Both the position numbers and the translations under genes were made by a program. Under the pieces are notes generated by a model, which searched no databases, had not been told where the DNA came from, and saw only the letters and a program-made list of their open reading frames with translations. A DNA stretch of 64,000 nucleotides from Aurelia coerulea (taxonomy: Eukaryota; Cnidaria; Scyphozoa; Semaeostomeae; Ulmaridae): NCBI GenBank assembly GCA_039566865.1, contig CM076959.1:1905501-1969500 (forward strand), given 5' to 3'. This document shows positions 48,946 to 61,612 of this stretch, piece after piece. Each line of letters opens with the position of its first letter. Within the stretch, counting starts at the first letter, position 1.

Positions 48946-51317
48946 TGGGGTTTTACCAATCAATGGCCCTGGCCCAATGGCACTATGGCCCTATGGCCCT
49001 ATGGCCCTATGGCACTATGGCACTATGGTCTTGTATCTTTTATTACGAATACCCTAAGTATGAGTTTGACAGTGTATTCGACTAGAATTCGTATAAATAT
49101 TGCTTGAAATGATGCCCAAACTGAGATGCACAAAGTTCTCGTTCGCCGAGCAAGAATTCCCCAAAGTGATGTGGGGAATTCCCCTTGAAATCATCAAATT
49201 TGAAAGGACTGTACGAAGCTTTCACACACATCCTCCAAAGCAACAAACAATTATTGTTTGGTGATTGTACTGGTATTTACCATTACCTTTATAAGTTAAC
49301 AGGCAATACAATACAATAATATAATACAACGCAGCACATTTTAGCTCTGGCACATTTTGCCCCACTCCTCAAAGTGTTTTTTGCGGTTTTAGCATGACAG
49401 GCTGTAAATTTGTTACATGCAATATCTATAGTAATGCCCCAGTAATGCATGCATCTTTTTTTATAAGAAACTAAAAATAGGAGCTACTGCTGAAAGTTCT
49501 GAAAATTAAGACATATGATATTAGCTCCGTTGCAATGCGTTGGAAAATACACGTTTTTTTTATAAGAAACTTGGATCAGCACTTAGTACTAAAAGTTTCT
49601 TAATTTCGTATGAAAATTTCGGTGTTTTAGTAGTAAAAGTTTCTTAATGAGTTTCTTTTTTTTTGGGCCTAAAATTGCGGTATTGTTCGAAGTTGAGCCT
49701 TCTTCTCGAGAAAGGGCTTCCATTTTGCATTGACATTGTCATCAAGAAGAAGCCATGCACATCAAGGCAAAAATTTACCAATTTTGCAGTTAAAAGTCAA
49801 GAAAAGACGAATTTGTTAGAAAGACATAGAATAAGAGAGACACAAAGAAATAAAGTTTTAGAGTTGCTTAACTGTTCTTGAGCGTAGTACTAGAGTTTCT
49901 AAATTTTTTGGTCATCGTAGTACTAGTTTCTTATAAACCAGTTTCTTATACAAAAAAACGTGTAGTGGAGATTTGTCGGACCCCTTCCTCTACTTTATCT
50001 CACAACAGAAGCGAGATAAGAAACACATTATTGCCAACAATGCTGCGCCCTTTGCCGTGTTTCCCATACACTCTTTTTTATAAGAATACTATAAATTTTT
50101 TCCAGCCTCAAAATTCTTAAGAAATCTTTCGTTTTGAGCCTTAGCATATTCTTAAAGTATTCTTATTTTTTTCATAGTGACTATCTTTTTTTCAAATCTG
50201 ATATGGTTTCAGGGGAACATACCGGGTGCGCCAAAATAAACTATGCACGTTTGGCAGGCCACAATGAATCATACACTTGACCGATTTTGAAGATTTATGA
50301 CTTAATTGTTAGCAGAAAGCCTGAATTAGATACTGGGATTTTTTGCAAATTTTTTCATTTTCAGTTTTAGAGCTAGAAGCGAGTTCCTTAAAATTTTAGT
50401 TTTTGAAAAACACTAAGAACGATCAAAAAACATCGATCAATGTTTCCAAAGAATCGACATGAATGGACAAAGAGAGAACTTGTTCGTGGTAATTTGAGAT
50501 TTAGAAATCGACCAATTGTAATCTGCTGTACGAAAGTTCGTACTAAGCCCCCAGATCCCCCTGAAAACGTTTTCTCTTTGCTCATTCATGCTGAATCATT
50601 TAAAATTTGATCAACGTTTTTTGATCATTTTCAATGTTTTGGAAAAGAAGCATTTTAAGAAACTCGCTGCTAGCTCTAAAAATTGAAAACGGAAAAATTT
50701 GCAAAAAGTCCTAGACTCTAATTCAGGCTTTCTACTAACGATTAAGCCATAAATCTTTAAAATCAGTCCAGTGTACGACTTGTTATGGCCTGCCAAACGT
50801 GCATAGTTTATTTTGGCGCACCCGGTAGTTCAAAGAAATGTCATATCATTATGAAGAAATGGTCGGACGAAAGACAAATTTAAGCAGTTGTAACAATAAG
50901 AATGTTATGAGCATCGCAAAACAGGCAACTGCTGGAAAATGAGACACTAATATACGAGCTGAGGCTGAGCAATATTCTTATAATATTCTTAAGATTTGGA
51001 TGATTCTGAGCCTGAATATTCTTATAAACAATATTCTTATAAAAAAAAAGAGTGTAGCAACCAATAAGCAGAGAAAGTTACAGCTGATGATTCCCTGCAT
51101 TAGTACTTCGGGGGAATTTTCGCTCGGTGAACGAGAACTTTGTGCATCTCAGTTTGGGCATCATTTGAAGCAATATTTATACGAATTCTAGTCGAATACA
51201 CTGTCAGACTCATACTTAGGGTATTCGTAACAAAAGATACAAGACCATAGTGCCATAGGGCCATAGGGCCATAGTGCCATTGGGCCATAGGGCCAGGGCC
51301 ATTGATTGGTAAAACCC
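48946..51317. mobile_element. 2.4-kb TIR element with minisatellite-bearing arms and nested foldbacks
   Basis: The left arm GGGGTTTTACCAATCAATGG runs into several ATGGCCCT/ATGGCACT units and then TTGTATCTTTTATTACGAAT to about 49160. The right arm is its inverse, from about 51110 to GGTAAAACCC at 51317. No ORF of note is present. Inside are further inverted structures: about 49552-49967 and 50083-51060 (ends with TTTTTTATAAGAA words), and 50221-50826. It inserts between the helicase and DUF6589 parts of the second unit. Confidence 0.85.
50221..50826. mobile_element. Foldback MITE nested in other elements
   Basis: The ends ACCGGGTGCGCCAAAATAAA and TTTATTTTGGCGCACCCGGT are exact inverted repeats. 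The arms continue through CTATGCACGTTTGGCAGGCC and TTTGCAAATTTTT-like tracts. It is about 606 bp and carries no ORF. Confidence 0.85.
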
Positions 51318-51415
51318 GAAATTTTGATGCATATTTTTCCCAAAAAAAGCATTCCCTAAAAATTATTTGGATTTTGCCAGATTATCACAAGTTCTTAGCG
51401 TAATTTATATAAGTT

Positions 51416-52218
51416 AAACCCACCTGAACCCATCTGAACCCAGCTGAATCCATCTGCACCCACCTGAACCCACCTGAACCCATCTGAACCCAGCTGAACC
51501 CATCTGAACCCAGCAGAGACCAACCTGACTCGATATAAATTCCCAAGAGGTCTCCTGCCAGGTGTGATGGCTCTGTTTGGAAATATCAAGAACAATGTAT
51601 CAAAAGAAGCGGGTGATAAGCATAGTTAGCGCTTTATGGTGTTAATGAAAACAGCTGAATAACAATCGTTCTGATCTCATTGGCTCGGACGGTTTTTCAT
51701 TTTTTCATTTTATGGGTTCAAAATGCCTTGTCGATTTGTGTGTGGCCATAACTCCGCCAATCCAGAAGATATTTTTGCCGGCATCCAAACTTTAATACCC
51801 AAACATCTGGAGAGTAGATTTCTTAAAAAAAAATGGGGAAATTTCAAGCAATTTCTTTCCTGGTTGCGTTTTATGAAGGTAGGTAGGTAAACTGTCGAAA
51901 AATTGTCATGGACTTCTTTCGCAGTGATATCACTCTCCTACTAAATCATCAGGCCTAACTTTTTCACCTTCACGTGTACACAAGATTGTTTTCGTCATTT
52001 ATTTGACTAAAACGTCCTTTGAGTTTCCGTGTTTGTTAATCTGAAGGGCTATATTTCCAAACAGAGCCATTAGCATTATGAACAAGTGTTGAATGCCAAT
52101 TCCCTGCTTGTGTGCTTCATACAAATCACAGGACCTCTTGGGATTTCTATTGCGTCAGGTTGGTCTCTGCTGGGTTCAGATGGATTCAGCTGGGTTCAGA
52201 TGGATTCAGCTGGGTTCA
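51416..52218. mobile_element. Foldback element with 10-bp minisatellite ends
   Basis: The left end is an array of about ten 10-bp units (CATCTGAACC, CAGCTGAACC). The right end is the inverse array (GGTTCAGATG, GGTTCAGCTG). Inside, AGCAGAGACCAACCTGAC plus CCCAAGAGGTC on the left pair with GACCTCTTGGG and GTCAGGTTGGTCTCTGCT on the right. GGCTCTGTTTGGAAATA also recurs inverted. Its right end abuts the truncated C-terminus of the second DUF6589 gene. Confidence 0.8.
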
Positions 52219-55200
52219 GCAACTACTTTCTTCAAGTCGTTCTCTGATGATTTTGCATAATGTTTCCCAGATCGTTTGATGACACCACAGAAAGTGTCAA
52301 ATTTATCTAGGAGCGCTTTGTTACACGTGAGGGCTTTGAGTAACCTATCAATTGCTTTCTTGTTTGTGACATTAGAGCCTAGCTTTCTAAGAATTGTCTT
52401 CACAAGAAGGTTAAAATGCTCCAGTGCCATATCCAAGGGTATGTTTCCACCAAGCCCAAGTTTAGACTTGTGGAACCTGTTCCATATCAAACTGTATGCA
52501 TCCTTTGGTGGCAGGAGGGTGTTGACTTAGAACAGAAGGTACAGCCCTTCAAGTGCATATTATCTGCTTGATGCACCATCTTTCCTGAGGTATGGCAGCA
52601 TAAACTTCCAGCAGCGCAAAACCCTTGATCCATCCCCCTCTGAGATTGCATCATAGAAGTTCATTTGCAACATTCCATATTCAAGAAGTGAGCATTGGTA
52701 GTTCTTCACATCATCACTTTGTCCCTTGTCTGCTCCATCGGTAGAAGTTTGAATGCGATGAAATCCATGCAGCTTCTCATGTTCTTTTCTTATTTTACCA
52801 TCATGCTTGAAAGTGTCGTTGCAAGTTGGTAAACGGCATTTAAAGCGACCATCTTGAGTCGTTGGGTTGCATGTTTTGTGCCAGTCATTGTACTTTTGGT
52901 TCATCATGATTGACTTCTGTACTGATGCATTAACTACAAACTCATCAACTATTTCTGATGCCAATGAATCGAGATATCGCTTCTTTTCAAGGCTTGACTC
53001 TCTACACAAGTCGGCAGGCAATATGCCAGGTGTTGGAATTTCCCCTAAAGATTTGATTTTTAATCGTTGCATTGCTGCTGCTAAGATTCTTGCTTCCACC
53101 TCTAGGAAAAAGAACTGTTTGCAAGCATTATACTTCTTCTTCACATCTGTTGATACATTTCTTCTGTTAATGAGGGTCCTATCTGCAAACATGGTGCATT
53201 TATCACTGCTCACTTTTGGGTTGTAGAAGTGAAGCTAGAATAAATACACAACTTCTTTGAGAAATTATTCATATTTTATCCATGGGGGAGGCAGCAAACA
53301 TTGGAAATTGAGAATTGGGACCATTTCTTGGTAAAATTTGGAAAAAGAAAACAGAAGGATTTGAAAGGTTAGGCAGCACCACCCAGAGGTTTATTCAGCT
53401 TTGCACCCCTTGAATCACATGTATAGATTCAACCTGCTTTAAACAAGTAAAACTAGAGGATAATCATTGTGCTGAAAGGAAGAAAGTACAGTACAGGCCT
53501 TGCACACATTGAAGTGGTTTTCCTGCCTTTCATATGGCAGTCTCATATGGCTCAAGAGTTCCCATCAATGTAAAGAAATTTTGTCATGTTAATGGGCACA
53601 CAGACTGTATGAGTATCCAGCGAACATCCATTGGTATAATAAAAGTACTTCAAAATTGTAATTAAATGTATTTTTCTGCAAAATAACATGGGAGTTACTG
53701 ATTTACTGACTGATTAATGGATTGATTAATTGAATTACACATGAAAACCTGAAACTGCTGTACTGTTTCTGCCGAAAGTTTCATTGTTCTGAACAAATTG
53801 CAGGATTCACTGCAAAAGTAATGCCTGATATCAAAGACAAATGACTGATGTACTGCATTAAAATGGATTGCACCAGTGTACAGTACAAATACCCTGTAGC
53901 TACAGTATATTTGATATTCTCCCCAAATGATCAAAATAATAGAACAATAGTGGCATGTGGCCCTATTTTTCTCAGCACAAAATAAAATCTTTGATCAGAC
54001 CAATATAAATCATTTGTCTTTTACATCAGTCCAAATTTTGAAGCTCATCATTTTGTCTATCTAAACATATTATGCATATACTGTACTTATATGTACCTGT
54101 AGAAATTTCATTTGTGCATGGAAGTCCGCAATCTCAAAATGGATACCATCAAGACGCTCTTCTGGTGTGAATCCATTTTTCAACTGTTTCAAACAATAAA
54201 CTCCCCTCTCAACACTTAGCTGATCAGCGGCAAAGCCTTGCTCCGCATAAATTGCATCTGAACACGCCCCACCATCTGCACTGGGGACATACTTATGCAG
54301 CTCAGTCAATACCTTGCATATACCATCAACATCATTTTCGTTTTCATAAATGATTCCAAGGAAAGTCTAGAAAAAAGATTCCATGCTTATTTTTGATATA
54401 TGTATCATAATAAATGTTAACAATTAATTGTATATATCAAATATAACTTTATACTCTGTATATCAATATAACTTTATACTGTACATGAGTATAACTTTAT
54501 ACTCATGTACAGTAGTCCACCATGAAAAATGAATCAACAGAATGCAGTTTTGGTACTGATAACACCACATGGCATATAACACATGATAATATAATTGATT
54601 TTCAATTATATGTAAAATACAGTATGGTAGCCTTGATTTAATGGGGCTTTTGCAAGAAATTTTGACTCAAATAAAACAGACTGAGGAAGTTGTGATACCT
54701 TGGGATGGATGACAAGAAATTACTGCAATGACAAATTTTAGTCCAGTTCAAATTTTGCGAGATTTCAACTCCAAAGACAGATAGAGATACATCTCTGCTT
54801 CAAGATTTGCTGTTGAAGTGACCTTTTATAAACAACAAAGCCACATTTTGAAGGCAACTAAAACCGCAAAACTTAATGCAAGTTTATCCCTTAAAATTTG
54901 GGTGACTCACCGTTTCTGTTGGTTTGCTGGTTTCCCTCCTGTGTTGGTGTGTGATGTGCTTCTCCGTAACGTCTTGCAGGAACTTCAGGCAATCAATGTG
55001 GGATGTGATTAACCTCAATACCAAAGCTGTATTATCAGTACGCTGCTTTCTGTGGTCAGATTTGTCAGGGAGGCAAACAGCATTATCCATATCAGCCAAG
55101 GTCCTATTTGCGGGTTTTTCAGCAGAGTTGTACCCAACTTGAGAAATGCGGTTTTCGGTGGAAATGACAGTAACCCAATGCAGATCTTTATTCTGATTCT

Positions 55201-56060
55201 CTTCTGTCATCTCATGTCTTTGCACATAAAGATCTACGTTTTCAAATATGATCTTCCTTCCTGGATCCTCAGCAATTTCTAAAAGCATAATGCATAAATG
55301 GTTAACATATGGTTTCCCTGCCTTAAAATTTTCAAGAATTCTTATGAATTGTTGACAATTCCCTAAAGGAAAGTATGTCATGACTCACAAATTCTTGTAC
55401 CTGTTGATCTCCAAAGTAATGATTTGAGAATCTCATTGTATTCAAAAATCCCTGAAAGCAATTTCAGGTTTGAAACATTGGGAAAAGAATTTTTTTTCAG
55501 ATACACACCTGACAATCAATGACTTGTAAATTGTATAATTTGGAAATTTTGTCAGCCCTTCGATGAAAAACTCAAAATTTAATCACAAAACATTGTTGAG
55601 TTTGGCAAAAGACTGCCCTGTCGTAGAAACCCCCAACACCCAAGAATAATATTCATAATGTACCTTCTTCGTCTTCATTATTGTTCTCTTGTTTATCTTC
55701 AGCCTTCTCAGTTCTTCTAGGTGTTGCATAATTTCTTTGTCTTATAAGCTTACTGATCCCGTCTAAAAATTCATCAGATTCTGCATCTTTGCCAACTTGG
55801 TCCACTACAATATTTCGAGCTATTGCTTGCATGTTTTGCCGGTCAACACAGTACTCCTTTATGGCATCATCATTGGCGGCTGGAGTGTTGTTACCAGATG
55901 GAGTGGCTTCTTTCTTGTTCATTTGTGTGAGTCGTTTGGATTCATCCCTTACTTTTTTCAGAATTTGCTCATCATGATTTAGGCCAAACTCATCAAGTTT
56001 TTTATACATAAATGTATGTGATGTTGTCAGGTTCAATACACTTAGCCTCAGCAAAGTTGT
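52218..56060 (-). pseudogene. Second DUF6589 gene, decayed and truncated
   Basis: Exons on the minus strand are 56060-55664, 55278-54911, 54366-54097 (270 nt, the same length as exon 3 of the intact copy) and 53234-52218. Landmarks are FENVDLYV, HWVTVISTENRIS, ADQLSVERG (GDQ reads ADQ), FADRTLINRRNV, a C2H2 finger CRLPTCNDTF, AISEGDG and IWNRFHKSK. Two in-frame stops lie in the last exon (TAA near 52557-52559 and about 52531). The C-terminus is cut at a foldback element, and no counterpart of the large first exon is found upstream. An extra phase-1 intron (55279-55663) is present compared with the intact copy. It forms the same convergent pair with the helicase at 46240-48734. Confidence 0.85.
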
Positions 56061-56199
56061 CTGCAGAGTAAATTGAGATGTAATAATATTCAATGTGTGC
56101 TAATTTCCTTCTGAATACAAAATTTTGAAATTAATTGATACTTTCTTAAGATTGAAACACCCCATGATTGTTTTCAGTTCTCTTTTTACCAGAAAACAT

Positions 56200-56482
56200 A
56201 CACATATTTTTTTTATAAGAAACTAAGAATTTGGGCCAGTACTGAAAGTTTCTTAATATATGTGAACATTTCTAAACAGTAGTTTTTTAGCCTTTCTAAT
56301 GTTGAGACATTACTGAAGTGCATTACAAGTAAAATGATACAGGAAACAGATGGAAGTAAAGTGAAACGTGTCAAGGATTTCCTTTATCAAAGTAAACAGT
56401 TTCTTAACTTATATTCTCATAGCACTGGAGTTTCTTAATTTGTTGGCGATCTGGGCAGTTTCTTATAAAAAAATACATGTAG
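56200..56482. mobile_element. Foldback MITE with TTTTATAAGAAACT ends
   Basis: ACACATATTTTTTTTATAAG followed by AAACT on the left and AGTTTCTTATAAAAAAATAC on the right form inverted termini, with AGTTTCTTAA words inside. Similar ends occur at 49552-49967, and a single TTATAAGAAACTTGGATTAG end near 11434. Non-coding. Confidence 0.65.
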
Positions 56483-57316
56483 CATGTTACAGCAATGTCC
56501 ACATCGTACTATCAAGTTACTATATGGTCATATTGAATCCCCCCAAGAGGGTAAGGAATGTGGTTTGCGGCATTATGTCAAATTAAAGTTGCAACTCTGA
56601 CAACCTCATTCTGCTTCAAAGATTAAATGGGGAAAAAGGCACCCAGCTCCATACTACAGTTGTTGGCTACTATCTACTGTCTTTGATTTTGTAATTAATT
56701 TTCGGTTTCTTTTCTTTTTGGGGGGGAGGGGGTGGGTACACTTTATCAATTAGTTTACCAACTACAATCAATCAATCTTAAATACAATCATGTTAAGTGA
56801 ATTTTCAAGCATTTTAGAGCATTTTCAGTGCTGTTAGTTTTTAGTTCTTGGATTTTTAGTTGTAGAGTATTTTTGTTGTGATGTATTAAGGATTGATTGA
56901 TAATAAATGAAACTGAAACTACTAATTCCGTGAAATAACTCAAGACTAGATAATCTGGGGATGGGCTGACACATTAGCTTTATTACACATAAAAATTCAA
57001 AATTACTGCATCAGATTTGAATAAAAAATCCTGGCTAATTATGAACAATTTCTCAACAGACCCTAAAACAGAATGACAAAAATTAGGGAACCAGCCAGGC
57101 ACTCACAATATTTACAGTAATGTATTATATGTAATAAAGTAGGTCATTGCTTTATTTTTAGGCCTAAGCTGGCCTAGAATCACATATGACATGCGATATC
57201 CCTCATTACGATAAAGGGCCTACTGAGAATAGTCCTACTGCACCTCACCTGTATAAAAACGCATCTTTTTCATATATACAACAGGAAACAGGGTAGCATG
57301 GAAGTTCCCTCGCGGC
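56483..57316. other. No gene seen
   Basis: AT-rich, with one G-run (about 56719-56733). I looked here for the missing first exon of the second DUF6589 gene and did not find it. Confidence 0.4.
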
Positions 57317-57565
57317 CATTTTGTCTTACTATTTTGAAGCGATTAATAACTTCATGGATTGAAAATGAAACAGCAGCCTCCAATTTCATAGCTTTCGTGG
57401 ACATTCCGATAATCCTCGGAGAGTTCCACTATTCCTGACTTCACTGAAATTATTTCTTACTTCACGTGAAGATACTTGTCACTGCAAAATAGTAAGACAA
57501 AATGGCCGATCACTAGTTTCAGTCATCAGGCAAATTTGGTCTTCTGGAGGTCATAGCTCCATTGA
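57317..57565. mobile_element. MITE-like repeat with inverted CCATTTTGTCTTACTATTTTG ends
   Basis: CCATTTTGTCTTACTATTTT near 57317 is the inverse of AAAATAGTAAGACAAAATGG near 57490. The sequence after 57487 (TTTCAGTCATCAGGCAAAT, GGTCATAGCTCCAT) matches the repeat at 16398-16637. Confidence 0.6.
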
Positions 57566-57599
57566 AATCAAGAGGTCAGCATGCCTCAACTGTGCCGTT

Positions 57600-57964
57600 A
57601 ATAATTCAAAGGAGGAAAAGCTGTTAGGAGTTTTGATTGACGCAAATCTTATCTTTGAAAGCACATAAGTAATATTTGTCAAAAGGCTGGTAACAAACTC
57701 TTTGCTTTGTCACGCATGTCAGCATACCTAGGTACTGATAAATTGAGACTTTTAATGAGAGCATTTGTGACTAGCCAATTCCAATACTGTCCGTTGGTTT
57801 GGATGTTTCATAGCAGAAAGATGAACAACAAAATCAATAGGCTGCACGAGAGAGCCCTGATGATAGCATATAAATACTATAGTTCTAGTTTCGCAACTTT
57901 GCTGGAAAAAGATAGATCTGGTTCAACTCATACCTTAACAATAGAAAATAATATGTATCTGTAA
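57600..57964 (+). pseudogene. LINE RT C-terminal fragment
   Basis: After a frame break near 57665 the frame reads FALSRMSAYLGTDKLRLLMR, FQYCPLVWMFHSRKMNNKIN and RLHERALMIAY. This is the post-RT region of a metazoan non-LTR element. The order relative to the next fragment is reversed, so these are two separate broken copies. Confidence 0.75.
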
Positions 57965-57968
57965 ATGG

Positions 57969-58290
57969 TCACAATTCAAGTCATCGTAGTGTTACATGTG
58001 GTGTACCACATGGCCCTGTCCTTCCAAACTCATCTAACAAACTATCTTTCTATCTGTTTGCTGATGACACAAACATCTACTTTGAATCTGATAGTCTGAA
58101 AAAACTACAAAAGGTTGTCAACAAAGAACTTAATGAGGTCAAGAGGTGGCTTGATGCTAGCAAACTTGCATTAAATGTGGATAAAACTAACTATATCATT
58201 TTTCACTCTTGCAAAAATTCTTTGGATGAAACTATAAACATAAAGATTGGTAAGGAGCCTGTCAGACAGGTTAAATATGTAAAAATATAA
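57969..58290 (+). pseudogene. LINE RT palm fragment
   Basis: The frame reads VTCGVPHGPV followed directly by LSFYLFADDTNIYFES, then VNKELNEVKRWLDASKLALN. The FADD catalytic box is present, but the stretch normally between G-V-P-Q-G and the ADD box is deleted. It ends in an AT-rich tract at 58285-58365. Confidence 0.75.
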
Positions 58291-58367
58291 TATATATAAA
58301 AATATTTGAAATATATAATATAAATATAAATTATTATGAAATATAATAAAAATATATAAAAATATTT

Positions 58368-61300
58368 GAGCCACTAGCGTCTGACAATGGTCTTCATCAA
58401 TTAATCTCAGAACCAACTCATTTAATGGGTGAATCTAAATCCTGCATTGACTTGCTATTTACTGATCAGCCTAACCTCATTATCGATTCTGGTGTCCATC
58501 CGTCACTACATGAGCAGTTCCACCATCAAATTGTTTACGGTAAATTATCTGTTTCAAACATAGCACAACCTCCATATACCCGCAAGATTTGGTATTACAA
58601 TAAGGCAGATTTTGCAGCAATCAGGAAAAGCATTGAAACGTTTGCTTGGCACGAACATCTTGACAACATGACTTGCCCTAATGAACAGGTAAAACTACTC
58701 AATGAAGTCCTTCTCAACATCTATTCAAATTTCATCCCCAACAAAGTTAAAACGATTAGGCCTCGTCAAGCTCCCTGGATAACGCAAGCCATCAAAAACT
58801 TTCTAAGGAAAAAAAATCGTGCATATAAAACTTTTGTGAGGAGTGGTCAGCCAGACGACAAGCTTGAAGGTGTGCAAAAAATGATATCAGAAGGAGCGAG
58901 ACTGATTGAGGACGCTAAGCGGAATTACTTCCTTAAGGCAGGAAAAACCCTGGCTAATCATGGGACCAGCAGCAAAACCTATTGGACCTTAATAAACACT
59001 GTTTTAAACAAAGTTAAGATTCCGATGATACCACCTCTTCTAGAGTGCGGGCTGTTTGTAACGGATTTTACCGAAAAGGCACAGATATTTAATGACTATT
59101 TCATTCTTCAATGCACAACCATTGACACAGGTAGCGAAATTCCCCAAGATACCCCGGTAACTACGACTCTGATAAGTGATTTCGTCATCTCTGAGGAAAA
59201 GATTCTTAGTATCATTAGATCACTTAATCCCAATAAAGCACATGGCTGGGACGAAATATCTGTAAGGATGATAAAGTTGAGCGATGTTGCATTGGGTCTG
59301 CCACTCAAGATAATTTTCACAAATTGTTTGAGGCGTGGTTTATTTCCCGAAATTTGGAAACATGCAAATGTAGTGCCGGTTCATAAGAAAAATGAGAAAA
59401 ATTTGAAGGGGAATTACCGTCCTATTTCTCTTTTACCAATTTTTGGGAAAATACTTGAAAAACTCATATATGATTCTCTTTACTCGCATCTTGTATCACA
59501 CGAACTGCTTAACCCAAATCAATCAGGTTTTCGTCCAGGAGACTCGACAGTCAACCAGTTACTCTCAATAACACATACCATATTTAAAGCTTTTGACTGT
59601 AATCCTCCCCTTGATGTCCGTTCTGTGTATCTTGACATTTCTAAAGCATTTGATAGGGTGTGGCACGGTGGTCTAATCTATAAATTAAAACGATGTGGTG
59701 TCTCGGGACAACTTCTCTTTCTAATCCAAAGTTTTCTTACGGATCGAAAGCAGATGACTATACTGAATGGACAGAGTTCTAATTGGGGAGATATTTCAGC
59801 AGGGGTGCCTCAGGGCTCTATTCTGGGACCTTTATTCTTCCTTGTGTACATAAATGATCTAGCCGTAGGTTTGAAGTGCAGTGTTAAGTTATTTGCTGAT
59901 GATACATCATTGTTCACAGTGGTAGAAGATTCCAATACAGCAGCCAATGATATGAACCATGACTTGGACTTGATAAGTCAGTGGGCTAACACTTGGAGAA
60001 TGTCATTTAATCCTGATCTGCAAAAACAAGCCGTTGAAATAAAATTTTCAATGAAGAAACTTGAACTTGATCATCCTGTGATCCTTTTTAATAACATACC
60101 TGTGAAGAAAGTAGATGAGCATAAACACTTAGGAATTATCCTGGACTCAAAACTATCTTTCTCATCTCATATCAAATCAGCTATCTCTAAAACAAGGAAG
60201 GGCATTGGTTTGCTGAAATATCTCTCCAAATATCTGCCCAGGCATACTTTAAACGAATTATATAAGCTCTATGTTCGACCTCACCTGGACTATGGTGATG
60301 TTATTTATCATATTCCTGCTAAAGTATGTGACTTCAGCGGAAATATCGTTTTACCAAATTTAATGGAAAAATTAGAGTCTGTTCAGTATTCTGCTGCTTT
60401 GGCTGTAACGGGAACATGGAGGGGAACATCTCGAGAGAAGCTGTACACAGACCTTGGCTGGGAGTGACTAAGTTACCGAAGATGGAGTAGACGCCTCACG
60501 TTGTTCTACAAGTTTGTAAATAATCTTAGCCCTAAGTATACAGTAGATCCAATTCTTCCTCTTCACCAGTCACAGTACCGTCTTCGTGACCAGGATGTCA
60601 TTGGGAGACTACAGGCGAGGACTGAAAAATTCAAGTCTAGCTTCTATCCAAACTGTTTATCCGAATGGAATAAGCTTGAGCCTGAACTGAGACATGCACC
60701 TTCTGTTGCTGTTTTCAAGAAAAAGCTCTTGTCGATAATTCGCCCTCCTGCAAAATCTGTCTTTGGAATTCACGATCCAAAAGGATTATCCTATCTTACT
60801 CAACTCAGGGTTGGCCTCAGCAAATTGAATTTCCACAAATTCAAGCATAATTTTAGGGATACCATAAACGCAATGTGCCCAACAAGCGATGGGATTGAGG
60901 ATACGGATTTTCTGCCCTTCATTTGATGTTCAACGACAAGATCTCGCTGGAATTGTTGAATCATTACGACCAGTCGTACAAATTGCCGATCTTTCAAATG
61001 ATGCTTTGACCCAGCTTTTGTTATATGGTGATCACGACCTTTCTAACGACTTGAATAGAAGTATACTCGAATTGACTTTACGTTTTATCCACGAAACTGG
61101 TCGGTTTGATTGAGAATTTTCCAACCTTAGTTATTAAGCAACCACCAAGTCCCGTAAAGTAAATGTTCTTTTTCTTTGTAAATTCTTTTTCACATCAGAT
61201 GTCAGGCATTTTATCTACTACAACGAACGAGTTGCGCTTGCGACATCATTTAAGTCATCGCAACCCTGACCTGACATCTGATGTGGAATAGAATCTAGTA

Positions 61301-61497
61301 CAGTATCCAGTAATTATTAATCGTTTGTAGTGTAGTCGTAGTTAGTTGAACATTGCATGTCTTTTATATTGGCCATGGGGTAGTCATTGTCTTTCGCTCC
61401 CCATGGCATCGCACTTGTAGTGTCGTATAGTAATTAGAAAGGTATAGTTAAATGTAAAATGCATTGTAAATTTTTATATTTGTATAAAAAAAAAAAT
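58368..61497 (+). mobile_element. 5'-truncated LINE with nearly complete ORF2 (jockey/CR1-like)
   Basis: The frame opens in the endonuclease C-terminus (LISEPTHLMGESKSCIDLLF...HPSLHEQFHHQI) and runs through the whole reverse transcriptase. Landmarks are NYRPISLLPIFGKILEK, SGFRPGDSTVNQL, LDISKAFDRVWHGGL, SAGVPQGSILGPLFF and KLFADDTSLF. The thumb region (LSKYLPRHTLNELYKLYVRP) follows. A TGA at 60465-60467 interrupts the frame, which resumes in the same frame (RRWSRRLTLFYKF...). A frame change near 60905-60925 moves to CPSFDVQRQDLAG..., ending at 61113 (RFIHETGRFD). The 3' UTR (61114-61497) ends in an A-run. The endonuclease N-terminus and any ORF1 are missing. Confidence 0.88.
61191..61285 (+). 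other. Stem-loop in the LINE 3' UTR
   Basis: CACATCAGATGTCAGG (61191-61206) and CCTGACATCTGATGTG (61270-61285) are perfect 16-nt complements. Between them, GTTGCG and CGCAAC words can add to the stem. 3' hairpins are recognition sites for the reverse transcriptase in several LINE clades. Confidence 0.7.
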
Positions 61498-61612
61498 TCT
61501 TGAAGCCAATTATTGTTGCTCCGTTGCTACGTCAACACACGAACGAGGAACGAGGAACAACACATCTTACAGATGGAGACACAGATATATTCCAATCAGT
61601 ATTCCAATATAT

